A DNA stretch of 35,824 bases from a virus: positions 1 through 35,824 of IMG/VR virus record IMGVR_UViG_3300025168_000273. The stretch is one strand, 5' to 3'. This document shows, in pieces, positions 8,435 through 16,987 of the stretch. Both the position numbers and the translations under genes were made by a program. The notes under the pieces are model-generated. The model did not search any database, was not told the DNA's origin, and saw only the letters and a program-made list of their open reading frames with translations. Every line of letters begins with the position of its first letter. The first letter of the stretch is position 1.

Positions 8435-9282
8435 GAACTGTATCTGCGTCAAAAGTTTTGCAAGGTGCAGTTGAGTTAACTGGACGCTTGTTCACCAAAC
8501 TCAGCAATGATGAACTTCCTTTATTCATTGGAAGTCTCAACCGCAATCTCAGGGATATATGGGAGAAAGAGTTTTGGCCCTCAGTGATGGCAATTGAGGA
8601 AAGATACTTTCGCTCTATCTGGGTTGCTGGCACATACACTTTGAATGCAGAGGTCTATCACACAGGAACAGAAAAGATTTACCGAAACACTGCAAACTCA
8701 ACAACGGGAGTTCCTGGATCAAGTTCCGATTGGGTTGAGCAGGAAACATACATCCCTTACATATCTTTTACGCAGACAAACGAAACTGAGATTGGTCAGG
8801 TCTATAGGGTGACTAATAAAGATCCTCGTCAAAACCTCAACTTTGATACCGAAGAGTTTTCACAGAAAGATGATCAAATTGTTGTCTGCTATCCAATGCA
8901 GAAATCCTACTGGATTGAGTTTCGCAAAAGAGCACCGTTGATCAAGGCAGAGAAATATTCATCAAGTGTGAATTACGTTAAAGGCGATCAGGTGTATTAC
9001 ACATCTTCTGGGCAGCAAGGATCAGACTTCTGGGAAGCAACAGATGCAAATGTAGATAGTGCTCCATCTACAACAAGCATTGCCTGGAATAAGATCAACA
9101 TCCCTTACATTTTCGGCCCATACCTTGAGCACGCTATTGCAGCAGATATTCTTTTAACCGATGAAAAAATCGAGCTTGCAGGAATCCAGATGCGTGATCG
9201 TGATCGCATGCTCGAAAGCGAAATACGCAAAGTGAAAAACCAAAGCGGAGACGCTTTCAAACCAATTTTCAAAACATACTGA
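8431..9282 (+). CDS. Head-tail adaptor / tail tube A-like protein with two CBM5/12-like inserts
   Basis: 283 residues. The N-terminal 60 residues (VLQGAVELTGRLFTKL...NLRDIWEKEFWPSVM) and C-terminal 55 (IPYIFGPYLEHAIAADILLTDEKIELAGIQMRDRDRMLE) are helical, like the adaptor ring proteins that dock under the portal. Between them lie two segments, about residues 64-103 and 176-222, with the pattern GTY/NY...GD/AE.VY.....IY/FW.A......P....DW/AW. This resembles carbohydrate-binding module family 5/12 repeats. They may be surface decorations that bind glycans. The gene lies after the capsid gene and before the small structural gene, as expected for an adaptor. Confidence 0.68.
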   Translation: MRTVSASKVLQGAVELTGRLFTKLSNDELPLFIGSLNRNLRDIWEKEFWPSVMAIEERYFRSIWVAGTYTLNAEVYHTGTEKIYRNTANSTTGVPGSSSDWVEQETYIPYISFTQTNETEIGQVYRVTNKDPRQNLNFDTEEFSQKDDQIVVCYPMQKSYWIEFRKRAPLIKAEKYSSSVNYVKGDQVYYTSSGQQGSDFWEATDANVDSAPSTTSIAWNKINIPYIFGPYLEHAIAADILLTDEKIELAGIQMRDRDRMLESEIRKVKNQSGDAFKPIFKTY

Positions 9283-9283
9283 C

Positions 9284-9535
9284 ATGATCGTTAAAGAAAC
9301 CCCATCCAACAAGACTACAGTAACAACGGCACAGGCACTGCCTGCAAACGGTGATCGCAAGAAGCTCAAAATCACAAACGTAGGAGCAACAATACTGTAT
9401 GTGAATTTCAGTGGGACAGCAGCAACAAACCTTTTGTTCGATGAGCAAATTGCGTCTAAGGCAACGTTAACCATTGAAAACTACGTAGGCGAATGCAAGG
9501 CAAGCGCAAGCATTCGGTATGTAGAATTCGAATAA
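9284..9535 (+). CDS. Small beta-rich structural protein
   Basis: An 83-residue protein with alternating hydrophobic strands: RKKLKITNVGATILYVNFSG, then an Ala/Ser-rich loop, then TLTIENYVGECKASASIRYVEFE. This 'ITNxGxxxLYVxF' pattern recurs in small phage virion proteins thought to be decoration or collar beta-sandwich domains. I cannot name the family. It starts one base after the adaptor stop, so it is probably translated with it. Confidence 0.6.
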   Translation: MIVKETPSNKTTVTTAQALPANGDRKKLKITNVGATILYVNFSGTAATNLLFDEQIASKATLTIENYVGECKASASIRYVEFE

Positions 9536-9563
9536 ACACAATAATAAATAAAAAACAAATCAT

Positions 9564-9740
9564 ATGGAATTAACACACGCTCAAGCCTTCAACATAATCG
9601 TCAATGTTAGCGGACAAGCAGCATTGTCTCGAAAGGATCATGAAACTGTCACCGCAGCATTGCAGAAGCTGAAAGAATTGATCGGTGAAGAAGAAGGTGC
9701 TGAAGGCACTGATGGGACGTTGGAAAATGGAGAGGGTTGA
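9564..9740 (+). CDS. Small acidic helical protein
   Basis: A 58-codon ORF, ATG to TGA, with sequence MELTHAQAFNIIVNVSGQA followed by a helical KDHETVTAALQKLKELIG segment and an acidic Gly/Glu tail. The N-terminal pattern is common in small phage proteins of the virion/lysis neighbourhood. The ATG follows an A-rich, Shine-Dalgarno-free leader. It overlaps the next membrane peptide gene by 14 bases, which supports it as a real member of the cassette. Function unknown. Confidence 0.55.
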   Translation: MELTHAQAFNIIVNVSGQAALSRKDHETVTAALQKLKELIGEEEGAEGTDGTLENGEG

Positions 9741-9879
9741 TGATATTAAAGTTTTTCTCGCAGGGATCGCAGGGATTGGCAATTGGGCAATACAAATTGA
9801 CCTGATCCTTAAAATCGGCATATCTGCGGTAAGCTTAATTTACATCAGCAAAAAGACTTTAGATCTATTTAAAAAATGA
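9727..9879 (+). CDS. Small membrane protein, candidate holin or antiholin
   Basis: A 50-residue peptide read from the ATG at 9727 (MERVDDIKVF...). It contains one long or two short hydrophobic segments (VFLAGIAGIGNWAIQI and LILKIGISAVSLIYI) and a basic C-terminus (SKKTLDLFKK). The frame stays open upstream to a GTG at 9685, but those codons lie inside the previous gene. Its stop overlaps the start of another two-segment membrane peptide. The paired arrangement directly before a spanin-like gene points to holin function: permeabilising the inner membrane at lysis. Confidence 0.55.
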   Translation: MERVDDIKVFLAGIAGIGNWAIQIDLILKIGISAVSLIYISKKTLDLFKK

Positions 9880-10040
9880 TGAAGGGTAAGAAAACATACA
9901 TCACTGGCATTGGCGCAATCCTAGGAGCAGCAGGTGCATTCATGCAAGGTGGTCTTGAATTAGCTGAAGCAATTCAGATCGGAATCACAGCACTGCTGGC
10001 GATGTTTATTCGTCACGGTGTGAAGTCTGAATCTGAGTGA
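9876..10040 (+). CDS. Small two-segment membrane protein, candidate holin
   Basis: A 54-residue peptide: MMKGKKTYITGIGAILGAAGAF, a short polar turn, then AIQIGITALLAMFIRHGVKSESE. The KTYI...GAILGAAG start and IRHGVKSES end fit a widespread family of small phage membrane proteins found in lysis cassettes. The ATGATG start overlaps the previous stop, and the stop overlaps a GTG start (GTGA) of the next gene. This tight chain of four genes (9564-10334) is the reason I call it a lysis cassette. Which of the two membrane peptides is the holin cannot be decided here. Confidence 0.62.
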   Translation: MMKGKKTYITGIGAILGAAGAFMQGGLELAEAIQIGITALLAMFIRHGVKSESE

Positions 10041-10312
10041 TCCAATTAATAGTCACTTTTCTAAAAGCCTTTCCTGCGCTCGCAAAAGTGGTAGGGAAGG
10101 CTTTTGATTTTTACAGAGAAGAACGTGCGAGAGAGGTCTATGAAACAAAGCTATCTGATATTGATTCTGCTGTTAATGCTCACCGGTCAGGGGTGCCGAA
10201 CGAAGACGATGCAGGGAGCAAAAGCGATGATGGCAAGGCCGGACTTTCCCAAAGCAGCACAGATGTCACCGGAGTGGACGAGGGCAGCACTCAAGGAGAT
10301 GGCAAGACTTGA
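10037..10312 (+). CDS. Inner spanin-like protein (Rz-like), host gene of a nested lipoprotein
   Basis: 91 residues from a GTG that overlaps the previous stop. The N-terminus is hydrophobic to amphipathic (MIQLIVTFLKAFPALAKVVG). A charged helix follows (DFYREERAREVYETKLSDIDSAV), and the last 45 residues are acidic, Ser/Gly-rich and probably disordered. The second half overlaps another gene in a different frame that encodes a small lipoprotein. This Rz/Rz1 arrangement is the main evidence for the call. The N-terminal segment is weak as a transmembrane helix, and the coiled coil is short for a canonical i-spanin, so confidence is moderate. Confidence 0.5.
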   Translation: MIQLIVTFLKAFPALAKVVGKAFDFYREERAREVYETKLSDIDSAVNAHRSGVPNEDDAGSKSDDGKAGLSQSSTDVTGVDEGSTQGDGKT

Positions 10313-10334
10313 ATATGAGTTGGAGCGAAAATGA
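10140..10334 (+). CDS. Outer-membrane lipoprotein, Rz1-like o-spanin, nested out of frame
   Basis: A 64-residue ORF starting at an ATG preceded by a clear GAGAGG ribosome site (10131-10136). The N-terminus MKQSYLILILLLMLTGQGC is a signal peptide ending in a cysteine that could be lipidated (residue 19). The -3 residue is Gly rather than Leu, so the lipobox is imperfect. The mature part is short and charged (RPDFPKAAQMSPEWTRAALKEMARLEYELERK). It begins inside the 10037-10312 gene in another frame and ends 22 bases beyond it, as in lambda-type Rz/Rz1 pairs. It would span to the inner spanin and fuse the membranes in the last step of Gram-negative lysis. Confidence 0.65.
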   Translation: MKQSYLILILLLMLTGQGCRTKTMQGAKAMMARPDFPKAAQMSPEWTRAALKEMARLEYELERK

Positions 10335-12367
10335 ATGTAGCCGATCAAGAGCAGTTTTTTACAGGAGTCGATGCAAGTGCAGATCCAGCACTTCTTCGGC
10401 CTGGTTTTGTTTCCGAAGCTGAAAACCGCAGGTTTGTCAAAGGCATAGCAATGCCTCGCAAAGGTGCAGTTGTGATGTGCTGGGCTAACAAGCAAGCGGA
10501 TTATTACAAAGACAGCACAACCTACAGTTCTGGTGATCTAGTTCGCTTCTCAGGAATGAAAACTGTTAACGGAACAAGAACACTTGTTACTGATGTCGAT
10601 GAGCTGGATAACGGAGTAACACCTACAGCAACAGTTGGACCGATGACCAACAACTTCAAGTCTGCAACTAATAATGCAGAACCTGCTGGACCTTATTTCC
10701 AAAGCACGATCACTCAGGTCAGTGATGCACCGATTACTGCCTTCGATGCAGGAAACAGCACCGTTACGGTTAGAAACAGTTGGACAGAAAAGGGAACTCT
10801 TTACCTCAAGTATCCTGGAATTATTTATGGTGCATCCAATTTTGAAACTCCAAACGGAGTTGAGCATCTTGTCATTGCTACATCTCAAGGAATCTTTGTT
10901 ACCTCACCGGATTCAGCAAGCGAAGAGGTGAAGGTAAATAATGTCCTCTATGGTCACTCGTCATACCCAACAATAACCGATGACAGCAAGGTTCGATTTG
11001 TTCAGTGTTTTAACAACCTGATAATGTTCAGAGGCGATTTGCATGCGCCCCTGGTTCTGACAGAAAATCTGACAAACGGATTCAATTCAATTGCACAATC
11101 CGAAACACCAGAAGCAGACGAGAATGACGATGACGGCACAGAGCAGATCCCGAACGCAAGCACCGGATTGTTTTTCGGAAACAGATTGGTCATTCCGTTT
11201 GGGAGAGATGAAGTAGCAGTTTCAGATTATCTTAACTACACACGATACCAACCTGTCAGATCTGCTTTCAGGGTTAACACAGGATCATCTGACAAGTTAG
11301 TTGCAGTATTTAAATTTGATCCAAACACTCTACTGGTTTTCAAGGAAGGTAGCATCTACGCAGTAAGAAATGTTTACGGAGATCTTGCCGATGCTCAACT
11401 TGATCAACTCACAGATCAATATGGTTGTGCTGCTGAACGATCAATTGTCAGTGCAGGATCAGATGTAATCTTTTTGTCAGATCAGAGAGGTGTGGTATCG
11501 ATTCGACAATCTGTCGCAGGAGAAACGCAATCGGTTGATGTTCCTTTATCGCAACCGATTCAGCCAATCATTGATCGAGTAGACTGGACGAAAGCTGGAG
11601 ATGCTGTTGGTGCATACAGCAACAATCGCTATTATCTGGCACTCCCATTGCGAGAAGTGAATGAAACAGCATCAGGAAACAATGCCATCATCGTCTACGA
11701 CTTCCTGACAAAGAGTTGGGCGGGAATTGACTTCATGACAGGTCTATCAGTCAAAGACTTTTTCATGATGACCTACAAAGGAGCAAAGCGATTGTTTGTG
11801 GTTGCGACCACAGGCAATACTGATGGACAGATCCTTCTTTACGACGATGAACAGTTTGGTGGTTTCGAAGATCAGAAAATCTCATCAGGCAACAAGACTG
11901 AAAATGTCACGATCGAAAGCAGGTTAAAAACCAGAGGACTCACATGTGGTCTTACTGAATTAAAACGTTTTCGATCTCTCGCAGCATTCGTCGAAACATA
12001 CTCTGGTGCTTATACAATTAGCGCACACGCAGACGGTCAAAACGAATCTGTGGAGGTCTCCAACGAATCTTTAAATCGCAATCAGTATGATGCGGTCAGC
12101 AAAGCAGATTATAACATCACAAACGCAAACGATGACTTTTTGGTATCTGGCAGAGAAGACTATTCGATTACTGTTGGAGACTCAATAAAACCGCAGAGCG
12201 GAATCAAGGTAGACCTGAAACAAAGCAAAGCGGATCGTGATCGATTCAACCTTGAGGGTAGTTATTTGCAACTGGAATTCAAAACAACATCTGGAGCAGT
12301 TGACATCAGAGGACTAAACGTCACTGGCACTGTCAGAACCAGATTAACTAATACAGAAACACAATAA
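10331..12367 (+). CDS. Tail nozzle / stabilisation protein (beta-propeller type)
   Basis: 678 residues. The N-terminus (FTGVDASADPALLRPGFVSEAENRRFVKGIAMPRKG) is the standard opening of podovirus nozzle/stabilisation proteins (T7 gp12/P22 gp10-like). It is followed by repeated beta strands typical of a propeller: FFGNRLVIPFG, LLVFKEGSIYAV, VIFLSDQRGVVSI, YYLALPL, AIIVYDFLTKSWAG. A YYKDSTTYSSGDLVRF segment near residue 62 resembles the CBM5/12-like inserts of the adaptor. It would form the distal tail tube to which fibres attach. The start overlaps the o-spanin stop by ATGA. Confidence 0.78.
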   Translation: MNVADQEQFFTGVDASADPALLRPGFVSEAENRRFVKGIAMPRKGAVVMCWANKQADYYKDSTTYSSGDLVRFSGMKTVNGTRTLVTDVDELDNGVTPTATVGPMTNNFKSATNNAEPAGPYFQSTITQVSDAPITAFDAGNSTVTVRNSWTEKGTLYLKYPGIIYGASNFETPNGVEHLVIATSQGIFVTSPDSASEEVKVNNVLYGHSSYPTITDDSKVRFVQCFNNLIMFRGDLHAPLVLTENLTNGFNSIAQSETPEADENDDDGTEQIPNASTGLFFGNRLVIPFGRDEVAVSDYLNYTRYQPVRSAFRVNTGSSDKLVAVFKFDPNTLLVFKEGSIYAVRNVYGDLADAQLDQLTDQYGCAAERSIVSAGSDVIFLSDQRGVVSIRQSVAGETQSVDVPLSQPIQPIIDRVDWTKAGDAVGAYSNNRYYLALPLREVNETASGNNAIIVYDFLTKSWAGIDFMTGLSVKDFFMMTYKGAKRLFVVATTGNTDGQILLYDDEQFGGFEDQKISSGNKTENVTIESRLKTRGLTCGLTELKRFRSLAAFVETYSGAYTISAHADGQNESVEVSNESLNRNQYDAVSKADYNITNANDDFLVSGREDYSITVGDSIKPQSGIKVDLKQSKADRDRFNLEGSYLQLEFKTTSGAVDIRGLNVTGTVRTRLTNTETQ

Positions 12368-12371
12368 AATT

Positions 12372-13490
12372 ATGGGACTCAGCGCAACAGTAACACCAGG
12401 GATCACCGTATCCAGTTCCACCCTGCTCAATGCAGCAAACCTTAACTTACTAGGCACACCAACAGTTTCGATTACAGGTGCAATCGACGCAAGCGACATC
12501 GGTGCAAACACTGTGGGATCTTCGGAGTTGCAGGACAATGCAGTCAAAGAACAGCATATAGGCAGCATCGGTGGAACCAATTTCATTTTACGAGGTGATG
12601 CCAGTGGCAACGGTCAAGGAATAACGACTTTGGCGCAAGAAGGAGACGAAACCCAGATCAGCTTACTCGTAAATGACAAGACTTCGCTGGGAGCAAGGTA
12701 CATCACAGGTGCCATTGAAGCGACAACTTCAGGAACAAATAAACTCAATCTTGCGATAGCAGAAGACTCCATCTCTGCTGCAATGTTGCAGGACTCTGCC
12801 TTGACCAGAAAGGTTTCGATTAAAGACATTCAGCCTGGTGGAGGGATCGGTGGTCGAGACGGTGTAGCCAGCACAAGTTCATCTGCTGTTACCGGAGGAC
12901 TTATTGTATTTGAACCTGATGGATCAAAAGCGGATATAAACGGGACAGACTATTACGGGAAACCAAAAGTTTTGCAGCCTACAAGTGCAAATCAATATTT
13001 AAAATCTGCTAACGCACAGGGCAAGCTTGAATTTGGATCGTTAACCGGTCTTCCAGCAGCACTCGTCAGTGCCTATGCATCAGCTCATGTGAATCATGAT
13101 TCTACTGCTACAAGTGGTTCATTTGTTAAAATGTATGGCACTAGCAATATACATTTAATTCGTAGAATCGGACTTACAAGTCCAACAGTAAATTACGGTG
13201 TGCTGCGAGTATTTTTTACTCCCAATGCATTTAGTGTGGGAGACAATTTAAAGGTTTTTGGCAACGCAGTATCTGGTCATGTTGAACATCAGCTAATACC
13301 AGCAGTTGTTTCATCAGCAGCAGAGCAGTCTATCAATTCGTCTGGAGATGTGGACACATCAAACGGAACCACTCATCCTTACGTCGATGTTAAATTTATT
13401 CGCAGCATTGAAACAGGGACACCTTCAGCACAAATAGGAGGCTATCTTCAAAACCCAAATTACATTCAGCTAACATTTTATAAATCCTAA
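12372..13490 (+). CDS. Tail fibre / appendage protein 1
   Basis: 372 residues, low-complexity, Ser/Thr/Ala/Gly-rich. It contains the fibre motif GAIDASDIGANTVGSSELQDNAVKEQHIG, which recurs in related form in the next two genes, and a SANQYLKSANAQGKLEFGS segment that also recurs in 16988-17275. The C-terminal 120 residues (SGSFVKMYGTSNIHLIRRIGL...YIQLTFYKS) look like a beta-rich trimeric tip domain. It follows the nozzle gene, so it is probably a fibre or collar appendage involved in host recognition. No enzyme motif is visible. Confidence 0.7.
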   Translation: MGLSATVTPGITVSSSTLLNAANLNLLGTPTVSITGAIDASDIGANTVGSSELQDNAVKEQHIGSIGGTNFILRGDASGNGQGITTLAQEGDETQISLLVNDKTSLGARYITGAIEATTSGTNKLNLAIAEDSISAAMLQDSALTRKVSIKDIQPGGGIGGRDGVASTSSSAVTGGLIVFEPDGSKADINGTDYYGKPKVLQPTSANQYLKSANAQGKLEFGSLTGLPAALVSAYASAHVNHDSTATSGSFVKMYGTSNIHLIRRIGLTSPTVNYGVLRVFFTPNAFSVGDNLKVFGNAVSGHVEHQLIPAVVSSAAEQSINSSGDVDTSNGTTHPYVDVKFIRSIETGTPSAQIGGYLQNPNYIQLTFYKS

Positions 13491-14137
13491 TGCCTGTTGA
13501 AAATCGCCAGATTGCCAGTGGTGCGATTACCGATTCAAAGGTATCAAAAAACGCTGGGATTAAAGGTTCAAAGCTTGAAGTAGCAGAACCTGGTCAAATT
13601 CTTGTTGCCGATGACAAGGGGCGATTTCAGCCAAAGCATTTAGATTTAACTCCAGAAAAAGATTGTTGCGAAGGTGCGATAAAGGGCATCGACATTGAGC
13701 CTGGTAAAATTTTAGTAGGGACTGATGACGGTGTTCCCATTCAAATCCCAGCTATCCCCGAACCCGAACTTGTTGTTAAGACCGATCCGATTGGAGTCAT
13801 TGAGGAAACGGTTACGATCCCGATAAAACAGGTCACACCTTCGCCAGTCGAAACATCTGCGGTGGTCATTACTGACAGTGCAAACAATAACCAGACATAC
13901 AGTGTCAATCAGATCTCGCAGGTCACAACTAAAGGCCATTTGGAGTTCGTCACACCGTCGAGCCCAGGCACGATAAAATCTTACACCTTCGATCACAACT
14001 TAGGATATCGACCAGATGTGATGGTCCTAGAGCACGATTCTCAAATCGAGATCGAAACACAAATTTCAGTAACAGAAAATACTGCAACCGTTGACCTCAG
14101 TGACTCAGGGCAGAGGTTACGAGTAATAGTTCAATAA
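13490..14137 (+). CDS. Tail appendage protein 2, shares C-terminal domain with the long fibre
   Basis: 215 residues with a one-base TAATG overlap to the previous gene. The N-terminus has the fibre motif RQIASGAITDSKVSKNAGIKG. A Pro/Val-rich linker follows (VVKTDPIGVIEETVTIP). The last 55 residues (TFDHNLGYRPDVMVLEHDSQIEIETQISVTEN) align with the end of the protein encoded at 14150-16981. The shared C-terminal domain suggests both are attached to, or displayed from, the same kind of fibre. It may act as a fibre adaptor. Confidence 0.62.
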   Translation: MPVENRQIASGAITDSKVSKNAGIKGSKLEVAEPGQILVADDKGRFQPKHLDLTPEKDCCEGAIKGIDIEPGKILVGTDDGVPIQIPAIPEPELVVKTDPIGVIEETVTIPIKQVTPSPVETSAVVITDSANNNQTYSVNQISQVTTKGHLEFVTPSSPGTIKSYTFDHNLGYRPDVMVLEHDSQIEIETQISVTENTATVDLSDSGQRLRVIVQ

Positions 14138-14149
14138 GAGAATACCGCT

Positions 14150-16981
14150 ATGGCAGGGAAGAAAATATTTGTAGATCATGAGTATCAGACAAGCGCACAT
14201 CTGGTTACTCCGAAAGTTCACACTGTTGGAAATATCTCAGGTCATGCTGGTGTTCTGGGACAATTGGTAGCATCAGGAAACAATCTGTATTTTCATGATG
14301 GTTCAAACTGGTTTGCGTTGATAGAAAGCAACTATGCAGGTGCGTTAACAGGTAAACCTAATTTCGATCCAGCAACCGGCAATATTCCGTTTACAGTTGG
14401 AAGTGGTCACACTGCTAAAGTTGATAATCTAAATGCGGATTTGCTGGATGGATACGATACTTCAGCAACGGCAACCGCAAACCGAATCCCCGTCTACGGG
14501 ACTGGAGGAATTCTGCCTGTCTCAACACCTACAGCAGATGGACATGCTGCAAATAAGCAATATGTCGATAATGCCGTTGAAGGCTTAGACATCAAAGCAA
14601 GCGTTGCAGCAGCATCGACTGCTAACCTTACCTTGAGCGGAACTCAGACGGTGGATGGAGTAAGTTTATCCGCAGGTAATCGTGTTTTGGTTAAGGATCA
14701 ATCTACTGCTTCTCAAAACGGGATCTACATTGTTGCAAGTGGAAGTTGGAGTCTTGCTTCAGATTCTGATTCAGGTTCTCTTTCTGAAGGCGCATATGTT
14801 TTCGTCGAAGCTGGAACTGCTAACAACAACAGTGGTTGGACATACACCGATTCTTCAGCATACACCTGGGCTCAATTTTCTGGTGCAGGCCAATTAAATG
14901 CCGGTGATGGACTCGTCAAAAGCGGTGATACGCTGAACGCAAATGTAGCAGCACCGATCAGCATTGTTTCCGATCAGATCACAATTGCAGACGGTGCAAT
15001 CACTGGAGCGAAACTTGCAAACAATACAGTCACCAGCACTCAGCTTGCAGACTCTATTCAGTTAAACCATATCGGTCTGGGAGTTGCTCCAGACACAACG
15101 TATCGTCTAAAAACCACTGGCAAATCGAGACTTTATAACACGACCGATTTTGCATTGCTGGCAGAAACAACGGGGAGCAATACAGCTATATTCAATGCGA
15201 CGAGCGCACCTCCTAACTACATTGTAGATTTTCGATTGGCTGGAAACAGTAAGGTCCGAATTGAACCTGATGGGGATCTTCATGCTGTTGAAAAAATCAG
15301 CGTTGGATCGGGATCTCCAGTTTACGATGTGCATGTTCAGCGAGCGAATGCAAGGATCGCAGCAGACAACGGAACCGTTGAAACATTGCTGCAAGCGGAC
15401 TCTACAATCGGTTATATAGGAACCAACACTAACCACAAGCTGATCCTTAAAACCAATAACACATCTCGTTTGGAAATCGAAAGTGGAGGTGATGTCAAAG
15501 TAAATTCGAAACTGGGCATCGGAGTTACACCGTCTGGAAAACTTCATGTTCGCGAATCAAACCCCGGATCATTCACCTACGACACAACAGCAGATACTTT
15601 GATTGTAGAGGGCAGCGGTGATTCGGGTATTACGATAGCTACTGCTGCTGCCAATACTTCACGAATTATATTTGCTAGTCCCAACGATCCCACTGGGGCA
15701 GAGATAGGTTATTCCAACGCGACCAACCTGCTGACGGTAGGCATTACTAGCGCAAGCGGTCAAACAAGATTTCTGTCGGGCAACGGAGTTGAAGCGATGC
15801 GTATTGATTCATCGGGCAACGTTGGCATAGGAATTTCGAGTAATATTGCTGCAAAATTAGACGTAAATGGACAAGCAATTTTTGGGCAATTTACTGGTAA
15901 ATTAAAGACTTATTCAGACAACGCTTATGCTGGCGTTTACAACGGATCTTCATTAGGTAGCGATGAAGCTTTTTACATTGGCAATGGCAAAGCTTATTTT
16001 GCGACAGATGGGGCAACTGCGCTGATGATAGATGCCAACCAGAATGTCGGTATAGGGACTACGAATATTGGCACAAGATTACACGTTCACAAAACATCCG
16101 GTCACAGTAGCACCTACATAACGACAGACGCAAACAGCAGTGGTAGTTCTGCACTTTGGTTCGCGCACAATTACTCAACATCTGGAGATTGGGCTGGAAT
16201 AGTTTTCGATACAGATGACAAGCTTCGCATCACAAATGGTGGATCTTCAGCGGGGACAGATATTGTAATTGATTCCTCACATAATGTTGGCATCGGAGCC
16301 AGCAGTATGAGCGCAAAACTGCAAGTGCTTAAAAGCGATTCAGGCGAAGCGTTTAGAATCGACGGTGCAAGCGGTGGATTCGCGGTGATAGTATCTGGAG
16401 GAAGTAGCTATAAGACCTCCCTGCGAACCGCAAGTATTGGAAGTAATTATACAACGGAAACACCTCCCACTAATGGACTGATCGTTGAGGGCAATACCGG
16501 CATCGGCACAGATACTCCTAACGTAAAGCATCACGTCAAACAGACTTCTGGCAGCACGACTATTTCTAAACTCGAAAACTCCCATTCGACCGGAGTTTGG
16601 CAGTCACTGACAAACTCGGCTGGCACAGCCTATATCGGGAGCAGTGCCGGAAGTTTCTTAGTCCAAACCAGTGGGGGGAGTTGGGCCAATAAACTTGAAG
16701 TTACATCCGCTGGTGCAGTCAAAGCAACCAGGGACGGTGGATCGAATCTGATTCAAGTTGCCCGAATTCACGATGGATCTTTGACCGGCAACGGATCGGC
16801 AACTTCTTTCACTGTCACTCATAATCTGGAAACACCTAAACCAATCGCAGTAGTCATTGATCATGATTCAGGGGCATACGTTGAAGCTCAAATTGTAGTT
16901 GCTTCAGACAACGCAATCACCGTCACTTTTAATAATCCTCCTGCTTCAGGCAAGGTCTACAGAGTTCCAGTAACCGGATAA
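14150..16981 (+). CDS. Long tail fibre with repeated GIG motifs
   Basis: 943 residues. Near residue 130 is the common phage fibre domain NKQYVDNAVEGLDIKASV...ASQNGIYIV, followed by an AKLANNTVTSTQLADSI segment. Residues about 300-860 carry at least six variants of a VGIG/LGIG repeat, each followed by a short beta strand such as AKLDVNG, TRLHVHK or AKLQVLK. The C-terminus (SFTVTHNLETPKPIAVVIDHDSG...YRVPVTG) is a beta-sandwich-like cap shared with the preceding gene. Such architectures form long trimeric fibres that contact the host surface. No intramolecular chaperone peptidase motif is seen. Confidence 0.8.
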   Translation: MAGKKIFVDHEYQTSAHLVTPKVHTVGNISGHAGVLGQLVASGNNLYFHDGSNWFALIESNYAGALTGKPNFDPATGNIPFTVGSGHTAKVDNLNADLLDGYDTSATATANRIPVYGTGGILPVSTPTADGHAANKQYVDNAVEGLDIKASVAAASTANLTLSGTQTVDGVSLSAGNRVLVKDQSTASQNGIYIVASGSWSLASDSDSGSLSEGAYVFVEAGTANNNSGWTYTDSSAYTWAQFSGAGQLNAGDGLVKSGDTLNANVAAPISIVSDQITIADGAITGAKLANNTVTSTQLADSIQLNHIGLGVAPDTTYRLKTTGKSRLYNTTDFALLAETTGSNTAIFNATSAPPNYIVDFRLAGNSKVRIEPDGDLHAVEKISVGSGSPVYDVHVQRANARIAADNGTVETLLQADSTIGYIGTNTNHKLILKTNNTSRLEIESGGDVKVNSKLGIGVTPSGKLHVRESNPGSFTYDTTADTLIVEGSGDSGITIATAAANTSRIIFASPNDPTGAEIGYSNATNLLTVGITSASGQTRFLSGNGVEAMRIDSSGNVGIGISSNIAAKLDVNGQAIFGQFTGKLKTYSDNAYAGVYNGSSLGSDEAFYIGNGKAYFATDGATALMIDANQNVGIGTTNIGTRLHVHKTSGHSSTYITTDANSSGSSALWFAHNYSTSGDWAGIVFDTDDKLRITNGGSSAGTDIVIDSSHNVGIGASSMSAKLQVLKSDSGEAFRIDGASGGFAVIVSGGSSYKTSLRTASIGSNYTTETPPTNGLIVEGNTGIGTDTPNVKHHVKQTSGSTTISKLENSHSTGVWQSLTNSAGTAYIGSSAGSFLVQTSGGSWANKLEVTSAGAVKATRDGGSNLIQVARIHDGSLTGNGSATSFTVTHNLETPKPIAVVIDHDSGAYVEAQIVVASDNAITVTFNNPPASGKVYRVPVTG

Positions 16982-16987
16982 TAATAT

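Noticed and set aside
8991-9005. Another operator-like site in the adaptor gene (GGTGTATTACACATC)
   Set aside because: It shares GGTGTAT but not the YCC end or GG...CC dyad; it is probably a codon coincidence, as are GGTGTAT hits near 5284 and 21183.
15020-16550. A CRISPR or DNA-level tandem repeat in the long fibre gene
   Set aside because: The recurrences are protein-level VGIG motifs with variable DNA and spacing, normal for trimeric fibres.
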